DNA of 64,000 nt from an uncultured Clostridia bacterium (GCA_944388035.1 CALXHF010000001.1:81593-145592); one strand, 5' to 3'; counted from the stretch's first letter, positions 51,859 to 61,686 are shown. Notes: generated by a model not told the origin, from the sequence alone. A program made the numbers and translations.

Positions 51859-52989
51859 GTGAAAAAAATAATATTTGGTATAACTAGTTTAACATTAGGC
51901 GGAGCAGAAAGAGTATTAATTGATGTGGCAAATGAACTTTGTAATAAGTATGATATAACAATATTTACTATATATGGTAATGGAGATTTAGAACAAGAGC
52001 TAAATTCTAGAATTAAGATAAAAAGTTTGTATGATAAAAGATATTCGGAATTAAGTACATTTCAAAAAAAGATATTACCAATAAAAATTATGCTTAATAA
52101 TAAAAAAATATATAAAAAGAATATTGAAGGCGATTATATTGCGCAAATATCTTTTTTAGAAGGAGCTATTACTAGATTATTTTCTATAAAAAACAAGGTA
52201 AACAAAAATTGTAAAAAAATATCTTGGATACATAATGATATATCAAAAGTTTTTGGAAAGAGTATAAAAGCGAAAATAAAAATAAAATATGATAGAAAAA
52301 TCTATAAAAGATATGATAAACTAGTATTTGTTAGTAATGATAATTTAAAAGCTTTTGAAAAAAAATATCCAGAAATAAAAGAAAATGAAAAAGAAGTTAT
52401 ATATAATTATATAGATGCAAAAAGAATTTTAAATTTAGCAAAAAAAGATGAAGAATATGGTAACAGATTTAATAAAAACGAAACTAATTTAGTACAAGTA
52501 TCAAGACTAGTTGAGCAAAAAGCAATAGAAAGATTAATAGATGTACATAAAAGACTTGTAAGTAGCAAATATAAACATAATATTTTTATAATAGGAGAAG
52601 GACCTTTAGAAGAAAAATTAAGAGAGAAAATAAAAAAAGAAAAAGTACAAAAGTCTTTTATATTGCTAGGAGCTAAAAAAAATCCATATCCGTATATGGA
52701 AAATGCAACTGCTAATATTCTTTTTTCAAATTACGAAGGATACCCAATGGTAATAGAAGAAGCGAAAATTCTAAATAAATATATAGCCATAACAGATACA
52801 GCTGCAAGAGAAACTTTGACAAATTATGAAAAAAACAGTATAATTGTTCAAAACAACGAAGAAGGGATAGAAAAAGCAATAAAACATATTGTCGATAAAA
52901 AAGAAAATTTGTATTCTAAAACAGATGAAGATACTAATTATGACAATAAATCTATAATAAACAAAATAATAAATCTTATAGGAGAATAA
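51859..52989 (+). CDS. Family 4 glycosyltransferase
   Basis: 376 residues from GTG 51859 (AAAGAGGAA upstream, just after the rmlB stop). GT-B fold: 'GITSLTLGGAERVLIDVANE', 'LVQVSRLVEQKAIERLIDVH', 'IIGEGPLEEKL', and the E-x7-E region 'FSNYEGYPMVIEEAKIL'. Sugar unknown; a rhamnosyl or hexosyl transferase is plausible from position. Confidence 0.85.
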   Translation: MKKIIFGITSLTLGGAERVLIDVANELCNKYDITIFTIYGNGDLEQELNSRIKIKSLYDKRYSELSTFQKKILPIKIMLNNKKIYKKNIEGDYIAQISFLEGAITRLFSIKNKVNKNCKKISWIHNDISKVFGKSIKAKIKIKYDRKIYKRYDKLVFVSNDNLKAFEKKYPEIKENEKEVIYNYIDAKRILNLAKKDEEYGNRFNKNETNLVQVSRLVEQKAIERLIDVHKRLVSSKYKHNIFIIGEGPLEEKLREKIKKEKVQKSFILLGAKKNPYPYMENATANILFSNYEGYPMVIEEAKILNKYIAITDTAARETLTNYEKNSIIVQNNEEGIEKAIKHIVDKKENLYSKTDEDTNYDNKSIINKIINLIGE

Positions 52990-52991
52990 AA

Positions 52992-53882
52992 TTGAAAATA
53001 TCAATATTAACACCAACATTTAATAGAGGTAAATTGTTAAAAAGACTTTATGATAGTATAAAAAATAATATTACTACTTGTAAATGTAGTGTAGAATGGC
53101 TTATAATGGATGATGGTTCAACAGATGATACTAAAAAAATTATAGAAAAATACAAAGAAGAACAAATTGTTGATATCAGGTATTATTACCAAGAAAATAA
53201 AGGAAAGATGGAAGCAATAAATAATCTTGTACCAAAGGTAAAAGGAGATTATATTGTCGAATGTGACTCTGATGATTATTTTACTAATAATGCACTTTCA
53301 ATTATAGAAGATAGTATAAAAGAAGTTAATAATAAAAATGATATATATGCATTTGTATTTCTTAAATATGATCAAGATGGTAATAATATGGGGAACAACT
53401 TTAAAGAAGATAAATATAAAAGTAAAATGTTTGATTTATACTTTAAAGAAAATGTATATGGTGAAAAAGCCTTGGTTTTTAATTCAGAAATAAGGAAAAA
53501 ATATAAATATGAATTAGAAAACGGTGAAAAATTTGTTACAGAAGCAAGATTGCATCATAAAATGGATTTAAAATATGATGTTGAGTGTTTTAATAAGCCT
53601 ATTATGATATGTGAATATAAAAAAGATGGATATACAATAAATATACAAAAAATATACAAAGAAAATCCATTTGGATATTATGAATATTTTAAAGAAATTT
53701 TAAATTTAAATTTAAAAAATGTTAAATTTAAAAAATTAATGTATATATATAAACATTATATTTTATTTTCAGTATTAACAAAGAAAAAAAATATATTGAA
53801 AAATGTAAAGGGGCTAAAAAATAAGATAGCTATAGCAATTTTATTTTTGCCAGGGAAAATTATGACTAAAAAAAGGTTTTGA
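52992..53882 (+). CDS. Family 2 glycosyltransferase
   Basis: 296 residues, TTG start with GGAGAA upstream (the end of the previous gene). 'ISILTPTFNRGKLLKRLYDS', 'MDDGSTDDTKK', 'GKMEAINNLVPKVKGDYIVE', 'CDSDDYFTNN'. The C-terminal half is basic. Sits immediately before the ABC exporter genes. Confidence 0.82.
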   Translation: MKISILTPTFNRGKLLKRLYDSIKNNITTCKCSVEWLIMDDGSTDDTKKIIEKYKEEQIVDIRYYYQENKGKMEAINNLVPKVKGDYIVECDSDDYFTNNALSIIEDSIKEVNNKNDIYAFVFLKYDQDGNNMGNNFKEDKYKSKMFDLYFKENVYGEKALVFNSEIRKKYKYELENGEKFVTEARLHHKMDLKYDVECFNKPIMICEYKKDGYTINIQKIYKENPFGYYEYFKEILNLNLKNVKFKKLMYIYKHYILFSVLTKKKNILKNVKGLKNKIAIAILFLPGKIMTKKRF

Positions 53883-53903
53883 AATAAAGAAAGGTGTAAA
53901 AAT

Positions 53904-54641
53904 ATGCAAGAAAAAAATGTTAGAATAGAAGTAGAACACGTTTATAAAGATTTTAATATTTATTTTGATAAAGCAAATAGTTTAAAAGAAAAAATTCTTT
54001 TTTGGAATAGAAATAAAAAAGAAAAAAGAGAAGTATTAAAAGATATAAATTTACAAATTAGAGATGGAGAAGCAGTGGCGTTAATTGGAGTAAATGGAAG
54101 CGGAAAGTCTACATTATTAAAGTTGATGACAAAAATTATCTATCCAGATAAAGGAAAAATAGAAACATATGGGAAGTTGACTTCTCTTTTAGAGCTAGGA
54201 GCTGGTTTTCATCCGGATTTTTCAGGAAGAGAAAATATATATTTTAATGCATCTATATTTGGCTTAACTAAAAAGCAAATAGATGAAAGATTACAAGATA
54301 TAATAGACTTTTCAGAATTGGGTTCTTACATAGATAATCCTGTAAGGACATATTCATCTGGTATGTATATGAGATTAGCATTTGCTGTAGCAATAAATGT
54401 AGATGCAGACATTTTATTAGTCGATGAAATATTGGCAGTAGGAGACCAACACTTCCAAGATAAATGTATAAATAAAATGAAAGAGTTAAAAAAAGAAGGA
54501 AAAACAATGGTTTTTGTAACTCATAGTATGAATACTGTAAAAGAATTTTGTACAAGGGCAGTATGGCTAGATAAAGGAATTGTTAGAATGGATGGAGAGC
54601 CTAATGAAGTAATAGAAGAATATTTGAAGGAGACTTTATAA
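53904..54641 (+). CDS. Polysaccharide/teichoic acid ABC exporter, ATP-binding subunit
   Basis: 245 residues. Walker A 'GVNGSGKSTLLKLM', signature 'YSSGMYMRLAFAVAI', Walker B 'DILLVDEILAVGD', H-loop 'FVTHSMNTVKEFC'. Belongs to the Wzt/TagH/RfbB group and lacks the C-terminal carbohydrate-binding domain found in some Wzt proteins. With the next gene it exports a lipid-linked polymer. Overlaps the permease start by one base. Confidence 0.92.
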   Translation: MQEKNVRIEVEHVYKDFNIYFDKANSLKEKILFWNRNKKEKREVLKDINLQIRDGEAVALIGVNGSGKSTLLKLMTKIIYPDKGKIETYGKLTSLLELGAGFHPDFSGRENIYFNASIFGLTKKQIDERLQDIIDFSELGSYIDNPVRTYSSGMYMRLAFAVAINVDADILLVDEILAVGDQHFQDKCINKMKELKKEGKTMVFVTHSMNTVKEFCTRAVWLDKGIVRMDGEPNEVIEEYLKETL

Positions 54642-55414
54642 TGAATATAGTAAAAAATTTATATAAATATAGAGAGTTGTTGAAAACAAATACTAAAAAA
54701 GACGTTGGAGGAAAATATAAAAATTCTTTTTTAGGAATTTTGTGGTCATTTATAAATCCACTTTTACAGATAGCAGTGTATGCATTAGTATTTCAAGTAA
54801 TACTAAAAAGTAATATAGAAAATTATGCTGTATATTTATGTTGTGCTTTAATTCCTTGGCAATATTTTAATAGTATTGTAATTAGAGGAGCAGGAGTAAT
54901 AATTGATAATGGAAATATAATTAAAAAAGTGTATTTCCCAAGAGAGATATTGCCAATATCAGTAGTTACGAGTGAAGCTATAAACTTTTTAATTTCTACA
55001 ATAATTATAGTTATATTTGTTTTGGTAAGTGGTCTTGGAATAAATATAAACTGGTTATGGTATTTTCTAATTTTTGCAATACAATATATAGTATCTATTG
55101 GAATAGCTTTGATTTTTTCAAGCTTAACTGTATATTTTAGAGATTTATTACATCTATTAGGTGTTTTTATGCAATTACTATTTTATGCAACACCTATTGT
55201 ATATTCAATAAGTGATGTACCAGCATCAATAAGTTGGCTATTAAAATTGAACCCAATGACATATTTGATAGATGGTTATAGATCTATTTTCTATAATGCT
55301 ACTATGCCAAATTTTGAAGGGTTATTAATAGTATTTATAATGGGTATAGTTTTATGTGTAATAGGATATTTATTATTTAATAAATTACAAAAGAGATTTG
55401 CGGAAGAATTATAG
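54641..55414 (+). CDS. Polysaccharide/teichoic acid ABC exporter, permease subunit
   Basis: 257 residues, six membrane segments, ABC-2 type (Wzm/TagG/RfbA). 'YKNSFLGILWSFINPLLQIA' near the N-terminus and 'YFRDLLHLLGVFMQLLFYAT' toward the end are characteristic. Partner of the preceding ATPase. Confidence 0.92.
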   Translation: MNIVKNLYKYRELLKTNTKKDVGGKYKNSFLGILWSFINPLLQIAVYALVFQVILKSNIENYAVYLCCALIPWQYFNSIVIRGAGVIIDNGNIIKKVYFPREILPISVVTSEAINFLISTIIIVIFVLVSGLGININWLWYFLIFAIQYIVSIGIALIFSSLTVYFRDLLHLLGVFMQLLFYATPIVYSISDVPASISWLLKLNPMTYLIDGYRSIFYNATMPNFEGLLIVFIMGIVLCVIGYLLFNKLQKRFAEEL

Positions 55415-55480
55415 AAGAATTATTAAAAAAATTAATTAATATTTATAATAATAAAAAATGTATAAATGAAAGGAAAAAAA

Positions 55481-56425
55481 ATGAAAAAGATTAGTATTAT
55501 AATTCCAGCATATAACGAAGAAGAATCTCTACCATTATTATATGATAGATTAAAAAAATTAATGGATGATATGAAAGATTATGAATTTGAAATATTATTT
55601 GTAAATGATGGAAGTAAAGATAAAACAATAGAAATAATAAAAGATTTCAGAAGTAAAGATGAAAGAATTTGCTATGTTGATTTTTCAAGGAATTTTGGAA
55701 AAGAGATAGCAATGATAGCAGGTCTTGATTATGCAACAGGTGATTGTGTAATATTTATGGATGCAGACCTTCAAGACCCACCAGAATTAATACCAGAATT
55801 AGTAAAATACTGGGAAGAAGGATATGATGATGTATATGCTAAAAGACGTTCAAGAAAAGGAGAAACATGGCTTAAAAAGTTCACATCAAAAATGTACTAT
55901 AGAGTATTACAACATCTAACAAAAGTAGAAATACAAGAAGATACAGGAGATTTTAGATTACTTGATAGAAGATGTGTAAATGCACTAAAAAAACTTCGTG
56001 AATCACAAAGAAATACAAAATCAATGTTTAGTTGGATAGGATATAAGAAAAAAGAAGTGTTATATGATAGAGACCCAAGAATTGCTGGAACAACTAAGTG
56101 GAATTATAAGAAATTAATAGACTTAGCAATAGATGGAATAACATCTTTTACAACATCACCATTAAGATTAGCTACATATGTTGCAATTCCAACATTTATT
56201 GTATTATTTGTATACTTTGTATATGTAATAATAAAATGTTTTGTCATACACCAAGCAATACAAGCGTTTCAAGCAATTATTTTACTTATATTATTCTTTT
56301 CTGGAATACAAATATTATTATTTGGAATAATAGGTGAATATTTAGGTAGAATATTTAATGAAACTAAAAATAGACCTTTATATTTAGTAAATGAATATAA
56401 CGGAAAAAAAGAAATGAACGGTTAA
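55481..56425 (+). CDS. GtrB-like undecaprenyl-phosphate glycosyltransferase
   Basis: 314 residues from ATG 55481 (AAAGGAAA upstream). GT2 domain: 'ISIIIPAYNEEESLPLLYDR', 'FVNDGSKDKTIEI', 'IFMDADLQDPPELIPELV', then two C-terminal membrane segments (about 230-290), the layout of GtrB/YkoT bactoprenol glucosyltransferases. Together with the GtrA-like gene next to it, it would load a sugar on undecaprenyl phosphate for decoration of the polymer outside. Confidence 0.87.
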   Translation: MKKISIIIPAYNEEESLPLLYDRLKKLMDDMKDYEFEILFVNDGSKDKTIEIIKDFRSKDERICYVDFSRNFGKEIAMIAGLDYATGDCVIFMDADLQDPPELIPELVKYWEEGYDDVYAKRRSRKGETWLKKFTSKMYYRVLQHLTKVEIQEDTGDFRLLDRRCVNALKKLRESQRNTKSMFSWIGYKKKEVLYDRDPRIAGTTKWNYKKLIDLAIDGITSFTTSPLRLATYVAIPTFIVLFVYFVYVIIKCFVIHQAIQAFQAIILLILFFSGIQILLFGIIGEYLGRIFNETKNRPLYLVNEYNGKKEMNG

Positions 56426-56448
56426 AAAATAAAGAGGAATAATTTTAA

Positions 56449-56940
56449 ATGGAAAAATTAAATAAACTAAAAGAAGTAGATTGGAAACATTTAAAGTGGA
56501 AAGATATAAAAGATTTATATTTTGAATTTAAAGAGATAATAAACTATTTAGTATTTGGTGTACTTGCAATGGTGGTTAATTTTGTATCTTATTATATATT
56601 TGCAAGGCTAATACATATAGACGAAGTAGTAAGTAGTGGCTTATCTTGGTTTTGTTCAGTATTGTTTGCATATATAACAAATAAATTATTTGTATTTGAT
56701 AGTAAAACAGAAGGAAAAAAAGGATTATTAAAAGAAGCAATTTCGTTTTTCTTAGCAAGAATAGTATCTGGAATACTTTGTGATGTTGGAACATTTGCTT
56801 TAATGGTAAAAGTATTACATATAAACGACATTATTTCTAAAGTAGTAACACAAGTAATGGTAGTTATTATGAATTATGTATTTAGTAAATTTATTGTTTT
56901 TAAGAAAAAAGAAGAAAATAAAATTTTAACAAAAAAATGA
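56449..56940 (+). CDS. GtrA-like flippase
   Basis: 163 residues with four membrane segments; 'EIINYLVFGVLAMVVNFVSY' and 'FAYITNKLFVFDSKT' are the GtrA-family hallmarks. GtrA proteins flip undecaprenyl-phosphate-sugar made by GtrB-type enzymes. Last gene of the locus. Confidence 0.88.
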   Translation: MEKLNKLKEVDWKHLKWKDIKDLYFEFKEIINYLVFGVLAMVVNFVSYYIFARLIHIDEVVSSGLSWFCSVLFAYITNKLFVFDSKTEGKKGLLKEAISFFLARIVSGILCDVGTFALMVKVLHINDIISKVVTQVMVVIMNYVFSKFIVFKKKEENKILTKK

Positions 56941-57010
56941 TTTATGTTCTTTATGTGAAAAATATGTAAAATATGTAAATTATAATAAAAGTTCTTGCAA
57001 AAATCGAAAA

Positions 57011-57046
57011 ATTGGAGTAATATATAGTTACTTCAATTTATTTTTG
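57011..57046 (+). terminator. Terminator at the end of the polysaccharide locus
   Basis: TTGGAGTAA pairs with TTACTTCAA (one G-T pair) around a 7-nt loop, then TTTATTTTT. The rest of the 56941-57213 gap shows no gene. Confidence 0.75.
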
Positions 57047-57213
57047 TCTTGAAGTAATTTATTCGGAAAAATTAGATCGAAAAATTCCAAAAAGTTAAAA
57101 AAAGAAAAACAAATTTAAAAAATTATTTAGTAAAGTATATAAAATTTCTACTTTACCTTATAAGTTATTTGACTATAATAGTAAAAATAATTATAATAAA
57201 AGGAGGAAAAATA

Positions 57214-58179
57214 TTGAATAAGAAAAAAAGAGAGAATAATAAAATACATGATAGCATTATAAAAGATGTATTAGAAGAAAAGAAAGAGTTTAGAGATTTT
57301 ATAAGAACTTTTTATAATATAGAAGTAGAAGAAGAAAAATTGGAATTACAAAATAAAGAATATAGAACAAGGTTTGGCTTAAGAACTAGATATATAGATG
57401 TGTTATATAAGATAAAAGGAGAAGAAACATATATAATATTAGAACATCAAAGTACAGTTGATTATGCAATGAGTGAAAGAATAGGAGAATATTGTTTAGC
57501 AGTAGTAAGAAGTAGAAGAAGATATATGTTGAGGAGTAGAAATAGAATAGCACCATTAGTATATGCAATAGTATTATCAACAGCTAAAAGAGTATGGGAT
57601 GCAACAAGAACAATAAAACAAGATGAAGGAAACTTGTATAAATTGCCAGCACAAAAATATCCAGAATATGAAGTGATAGATATAAATGATTATAAAATAG
57701 AATATTTATTAAATTTAAGAACAGGTTTAGGAATAATACTAGCATTTGAGAAAATAAAAACAAAAGAAGATTTTACATATATAATAGAAAGTTTAAAGAG
57801 AAGAGAAATAAACAAAAGAGAAAGAAGAGCAGTGGAGTTAATTGTAGAACATTTAGAAGAAGAAATATCAATATTAACAAATAAATTACCAGAAGAAAAA
57901 ATAGAAGAAATGAGAGAAGAATTATTAAAAATAATAATGAAAGAAGGTGATTTTATAATGATGAATTTTACGAAAGCATTTGTAAAAATAGTGCAAGAAG
58001 AAGGAAAGAAAGCAAGGAAAGAAGCGATAAAAGAAGGAAGAAAAGAAGGAAGAAAAGAAGGAAGAAAATTAGGAGAACAAAATATAATAAAATCATTATT
58101 TAGAAGTAAAATGTCTGCTAAAGAAATATCAGATAGGACAGGAATAGATTTAAGTGAAATTTTGAGAATTGTAAAATAA
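57214..58179 (+). CDS. Rpn/PDDEXK-family transposase-like nuclease
   Basis: 321 residues from TTG 57214 (AGGAGG at a 6-nt spacing). PD-(D/E)xK motif in 'RYIDVLYKIKGEETYIILEH' plus QS, typical of Rpn (recombination-promoting nuclease) proteins, which cut DNA and promote RecA-independent recombination. The middle part is helical. The C-terminus has a short tandem KEGRKEGRK repeat and an HTH-like 'MSAKEISDRTGIDLSEIL'. Usually multi-copy in a genome. Confidence 0.85.
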   Translation: MNKKKRENNKIHDSIIKDVLEEKKEFRDFIRTFYNIEVEEEKLELQNKEYRTRFGLRTRYIDVLYKIKGEETYIILEHQSTVDYAMSERIGEYCLAVVRSRRRYMLRSRNRIAPLVYAIVLSTAKRVWDATRTIKQDEGNLYKLPAQKYPEYEVIDINDYKIEYLLNLRTGLGIILAFEKIKTKEDFTYIIESLKRREINKRERRAVELIVEHLEEEISILTNKLPEEKIEEMREELLKIIMKEGDFIMMNFTKAFVKIVQEEGKKARKEAIKEGRKEGRKEGRKLGEQNIIKSLFRSKMSAKEISDRTGIDLSEILRIVK

Positions 58180-58230
58180 TAAGAATTATAAAAAAGTTTT
58201 TGGTTAAAATAAATTTTGGGAGGAAAGCAT

Positions 58231-59230
58231 ATGTTTAAACCAAAAGCTATTTTTTTTGAAAGAGATATTTTAAATTATGATTTAGGCAAGGAATTAATGG
58301 AAAAATACAAAGATATTCCAAAAGTAGAAATAGAAAATCATAATAATATTGAAAAGATGAGAAAAAAAGAAAATAAAGATTTTATTGATATGAAAAGAAA
58401 TTTAATTATAGGAGTTAGAAAAACACATAAATTTGTAGAAAATCATAAAACATCAGATTTTTTAGTTCCTTATACTTCATCACGGGTGTACAGCAGCTTG
58501 TATGTATTGTTATTTAGTTTGTAATTATAATAAATGTAGTTATTTAAGATTATTTGTAAATAGAGAGCAAATGCTAGATAAAATAATAAAAGTTGCAAGA
58601 GAGAACGAAAAAGAACTTACTTTTGAAATTGGAAGTAATAGTGATCTAATTTTAGAAAATAGTATTACAAATAATTTAGTTTGGACAATTGAAAATTTTA
58701 AAGAAAGTAAAAAAGGAAAAATCACATTTCCAACTAAATTTGATATGGTTGATGATATTTTAGGCTTAGACCATAAGGGAAAAGTAATAATAAGGATGAG
58801 TGTTAACCCAGAATATATTATAAATAGAGTGGAATTTGGTACATCCAGATTAGATAAAAGAATAGAAGCAATAAATAAATTAAAAGAAGCAGGATATAGA
58901 GTTGGTATATTAATAGCACCAGTTATTTTTGTCGATAATTGGAAAGAACTATATTTAGAATTAATTAAAATATTAGATAGCAAATTATCTAAAAAAGTAA
59001 AACAAGACACTTTTTTTGAAATTATTTTTATGACATATAGTTATGTCCATACTAAAATAAACGAAGAAGCTTTTCCAAATGCTATAAATTTATATGATAA
59101 AAACATTATGAAAGGTTCTGGAAGAGGAAAATATAGATATAAAGAAGATATTAGAAAAGAAGGTGAAATATTTTTTAGAGAACAAATGAGCAAGTATTTT
59201 CCTAATAATAAAATAGAATATATAGTTTAG
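58231..59230 (+). CDS. splB: Spore photoproduct lyase-like radical SAM protein, read through a +1 shift at CGG 58483
   Basis: About 332 residues from ATG 58231 (GGGAGG upstream). SPL repairs the spore photoproduct thymine dimer. The zero frame reads 'KTSDFLVPYTSS' then CGG 58483-58485 and stops at 58524. Skipping the C gives GGG (Gly) and the iron-sulfur motif 'GCTAACMYCYLVCNYNKCSY' (C-x3-C-x2-C), then 'LRLFVNREQMLDKI' to 59230. The radical SAM cluster lies wholly after the shift, so enzyme activity depends on it. Length is normal for the family. Confidence 0.85.
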
Positions 59231-59391
59231 TTCGATTTAAAAGTAGATTCTTTATTTAATTGTTACAAAAATATTTCTTTTTCGTTACAAAATTGAAAAT
59301 TTATTGAAAAAATCCACAGAATGTGATAATTTATTTACAGAGTGTTCCTGTAAACAGAGGAATAAATTTACAAATGAAAGGAAGATTAAAG

Positions 59392-60789
59392 ATGAAAAAG
59401 AAAAATGTAAAAGGTATTACATTGATTGCTTTAGTAATTACAATTATAGTGCTTTTGATATTAGCAGGTGTATCAATTGCAATGCTAACAGGAGAAAATG
59501 GAATACTAAGTCAAGCACAAAAAGCAGATGTAGAAACAAGAGGAGCAGCAGTAGAAGAGGCTAAGAATTTATGGGAAACAAATAAGACATTAGACGAAAA
59601 CACAGGAGAAAACACAGCAGAAAGTCTAGAAGAATTAGTAAATAGACTAGTAGATGAAAACTTATTAACAGAAGATGAAAAAGACCTAATATTAGGAAAT
59701 GAAGAAAAAGGAATAGAAGCAACAGGACAAGTAACAATAGGAAGTAGAACAATAGTATTTGGAACAGAAGGACCAACACTTGCAGATGTATTTTGTGATG
59801 ATTTAAACTGTACAGAAGAAGGACATTTACACATAGGAGATTATGTTGATTATAAACCAACAGGAGACGAAGAAGGCAAAACAACAGCACAGGTAGTAAA
59901 AGAAGATACAGGTTATAGTACAGCACAAAACTTTACAATGAATACAGAAGATGTAACATGGAGAGTTTTAGGAAAAGATGGAGATAATATACTTTTAATA
60001 AGTGGAGCACCAATAAAAAAAGATGGTAGCGACCCATATTTAATAATGCAAGGAGCAGAAAGTTATATAAACTGTGTACCAACATTAAATAAAGTTTGTG
60101 GCATATATGGAAATACAAGTTTAGGAGCGAAAGCAAGAAGTATAACAGTAGATGATATAAATAAAGTAGTAGGAGTAACAGTAGAAAATAATCAAGTACA
60201 TAAAAAGGGTGACAGTACTAATATAGATATATTACCACAACAAGGAGCAGAAGGACTAGGATATAGCTGGACTTATAAAAGTGGAGATTATGCACCAGAA
60301 AATTATATGAATGATGAGTATGGAGAAAAATATGCAACAATAAGAAAAGTAGGAGATAAAGAAAATTACAACAGTTATGGATATGAGTGGAGTAGTTTAG
60401 GTTTAAATGATAAAATAGAAAATATGTTATTTGCAGGAACAACTCAGGAAAGTAATTTTGCAAGGTCATACTGGCTAGCTTCTCCCGGTTCCTGTAGGGG
60501 TGGTAGCGTTGCTTACTTTGGTCCCGGAGTTGTCTGCGACGGCGTTGTCTTTTGTGGCGGCGGCAACCTGTTCTATTCGGATGGGTACTGGTACGCTTAT
60601 AGGATGGCTGTGCGCCCCGTAGTTTCTCTACCATCTGATATCTCAAGTGAAGAAGTGCCAAAATCAGAAAATCAAGATAAAAGTTCAATAGAAGATGCAT
60701 ATTGGGCAGGTGCAAGTAATCAAAATCCTCAAATAGATGATGGGGATGTAGAAGAAGGTGTAGGAGTAGTAAAAGAAAGTGAAAGTTAA
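59392..60789 (+). CDS. DGR target: prepilin-like secreted protein with C-type-lectin variable domain
   Basis: 465 residues from ATG 59392 (AAGGAAG at a 7-nt spacing). N-terminus 'KKKNVKGITLIALVITIIVL' is a type IV prepilin-like signal, but position 5 after the Gly is Ala, not the usual Glu. A middle acidic helical part follows. The C-terminal domain (about 180-420) ends with the variable region 'ARSYWLASPGSCRGGSVAYF' to 'AYRMAVRPVVSLP', the formylglycine-generating/C-type-lectin fold used by DGR variable proteins. It probably displays a diversified binding surface outside the cell. A tail rich in acidic residues follows the domain. Confidence 0.85.
   Translation: MKKKNVKGITLIALVITIIVLLILAGVSIAMLTGENGILSQAQKADVETRGAAVEEAKNLWETNKTLDENTGENTAESLEELVNRLVDENLLTEDEKDLILGNEEKGIEATGQVTIGSRTIVFGTEGPTLADVFCDDLNCTEEGHLHIGDYVDYKPTGDEEGKTTAQVVKEDTGYSTAQNFTMNTEDVTWRVLGKDGDNILLISGAPIKKDGSDPYLIMQGAESYINCVPTLNKVCGIYGNTSLGAKARSITVDDINKVVGVTVENNQVHKKGDSTNIDILPQQGAEGLGYSWTYKSGDYAPENYMNDEYGEKYATIRKVGDKENYNSYGYEWSSLGLNDKIENMLFAGTTQESNFARSYWLASPGSCRGGSVAYFGPGVVCDGVVFCGGGNLFYSDGYWYAYRMAVRPVVSLPSDISSEEVPKSENQDKSSIEDAYWAGASNQNPQIDDGDVEEGVGVVKESES
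60473..60622 (+). repeat. DGR variable repeat (VR)
   Basis: 150 bp, aligned without gaps to TR1 (61687-61836) and TR2 (61934-62083). Against TR2 there are 22 differences, 21 at TR adenines (to G or T) and one G-to-T. Non-adenine positions are otherwise identical, including the 3' GGCTGTGCGCCCCGTAG, the likely site where mutagenic homing initiates. Much richer in G and C than the surroundings. Confidence 0.95.
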
Positions 60790-60797
60790 AATGTGAA

Positions 60798-60824
60798 CAC
60801 AAGAAGGCCTTTGGTCTTCTTGTG
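60798..60824 (+). terminator. Strong hairpin after the DGR target gene
   Basis: CACAAGAAGGCC pairs with GGTCTTCTTGTG (12 bp, one G-T pair) around a TTT loop. No clear T run follows. It may be a terminator, or the type of DNA hairpin that assists target recognition downstream of VR in the Bordetella phage DGR, though it lies about 175 bp from VR, farther than in that system. Confidence 0.6.
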
Positions 60825-60854
60825 ATAAAGCTTTTGAAGGGAAAAATAAAATAT

Positions 60855-61316
60855 ATGAGTATATTAACAATGATAAAAGGAATAAAACAGATACATAGTA
60901 AAGATATAGTATTAGTTAAGATAGGAAAATTTTATTATTGCTATGGTAAAGACGCTTATATGATTTCATACTTTTTTGATTATAAATTAAATTTAGTAGA
61001 AAATAGTATATACTCATGTGGTTTTCCAAGTCAAAGTTTAAGTAAAGTTATTGCAAAACTAGAAAGTAAGAAAATAAATTATTTGATTGCAGATAGAAGG
61101 AATAATTATGAAGTAGAAGGAGAAGAAAATTACAAAAATTTAAATTCTTATGATAAATATTATGAAATGGCTAAAGAAAAAATAAATATAAGACTTAGAA
61201 TTCAAAGAATAAATAATTATTTGCTAGAAAATAGTGATAGAAACAATATAAAACGATTACTAGTTGAATTTGAAGAATTACTCCAAATATATAAAATAGA
61301 AAAGGACGACAAATGA
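60855..61316 (+). CDS. DGR accessory protein with MutS domain I-like fold (MSL-type)
   Basis: 153 residues from ATG 60855 (AAGGGAAA upstream). 'IVLVKIGKFYYCYGKDAYMI' and 'CGFPSQSLSKVIAKLESKKI' mirror the mismatch-recognition domain I of MutS (G.FYE.F..DA ... CG.P...), without ATPase domains. MutS-like accessory genes are known in some DGRs. The C-terminal half is helical. The stop overlaps the avd start (ATGA). Possible role: handling mismatched cDNA/VR heteroduplex, inferred only. A second homologue lies at 63240. Confidence 0.75.
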   Translation: MSILTMIKGIKQIHSKDIVLVKIGKFYYCYGKDAYMISYFFDYKLNLVENSIYSCGFPSQSLSKVIAKLESKKINYLIADRRNNYEVEGEENYKNLNSYDKYYEMAKEKINIRLRIQRINNYLLENSDRNNIKRLLVEFEELLQIYKIEKDDK

Positions 61317-61678
61317 TTAAAATAAAAGAAGAAAAATTCCAGGTAATACAATTTATAAGAGAATTAATACTTTACATAGATAAAAATTTAGATAATTTTC
61401 CTAAAAAAGATATTGAATTAAAAAATAGAATAAGAAACAATAGTTATGATTTATTAGAAATAGCTTATTTAGCAAATTCAAGTAAAGATGTTAGTAGAAA
61501 AAAAGAACTACTAGAACAGGTAATAGCCAAGATTAAAGTAATAGATTTTTTGTTAAATATATGTTATGAGAAACAAATTATAAACAGTAAAAGATATATG
61601 AAGTTTGGTACAAAAATGGATGATATATTAAAATATACATTAGGTTGGCTAAAAACAATAAATAATAATAGGGTATAG
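61313..61678 (+). CDS. avd: DGR accessory variability determinant Avd
   Basis: 121 residues, the usual size. Avd is a basic four-helix bundle that pentamerises and binds the DGR reverse transcriptase and template RNA. Helices visible: 'FQVIQFIRELILYIDKNLDN', 'ELKNRIRNNSYDLLEIAYLA', 'SRKKELLEQVIAKIKVIDFL', 'DDILKYTLGWLKTI'. Coupled to the MutS-like gene and directly followed by TR1, as in many DGRs. Confidence 0.88.
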   Translation: MIKIKEEKFQVIQFIRELILYIDKNLDNFPKKDIELKNRIRNNSYDLLEIAYLANSSKDVSRKKELLEQVIAKIKVIDFLLNICYEKQIINSKRYMKFGTKMDDILKYTLGWLKTINNNRV

Positions 61679-61686
61679 TTGATGGA

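Noticed and set aside
59304..59564. Overlapping 86-codon frame at the start of the DGR target
   Set aside because: Shadow of the prepilin-like gene in another frame, without family resemblance or RBS.
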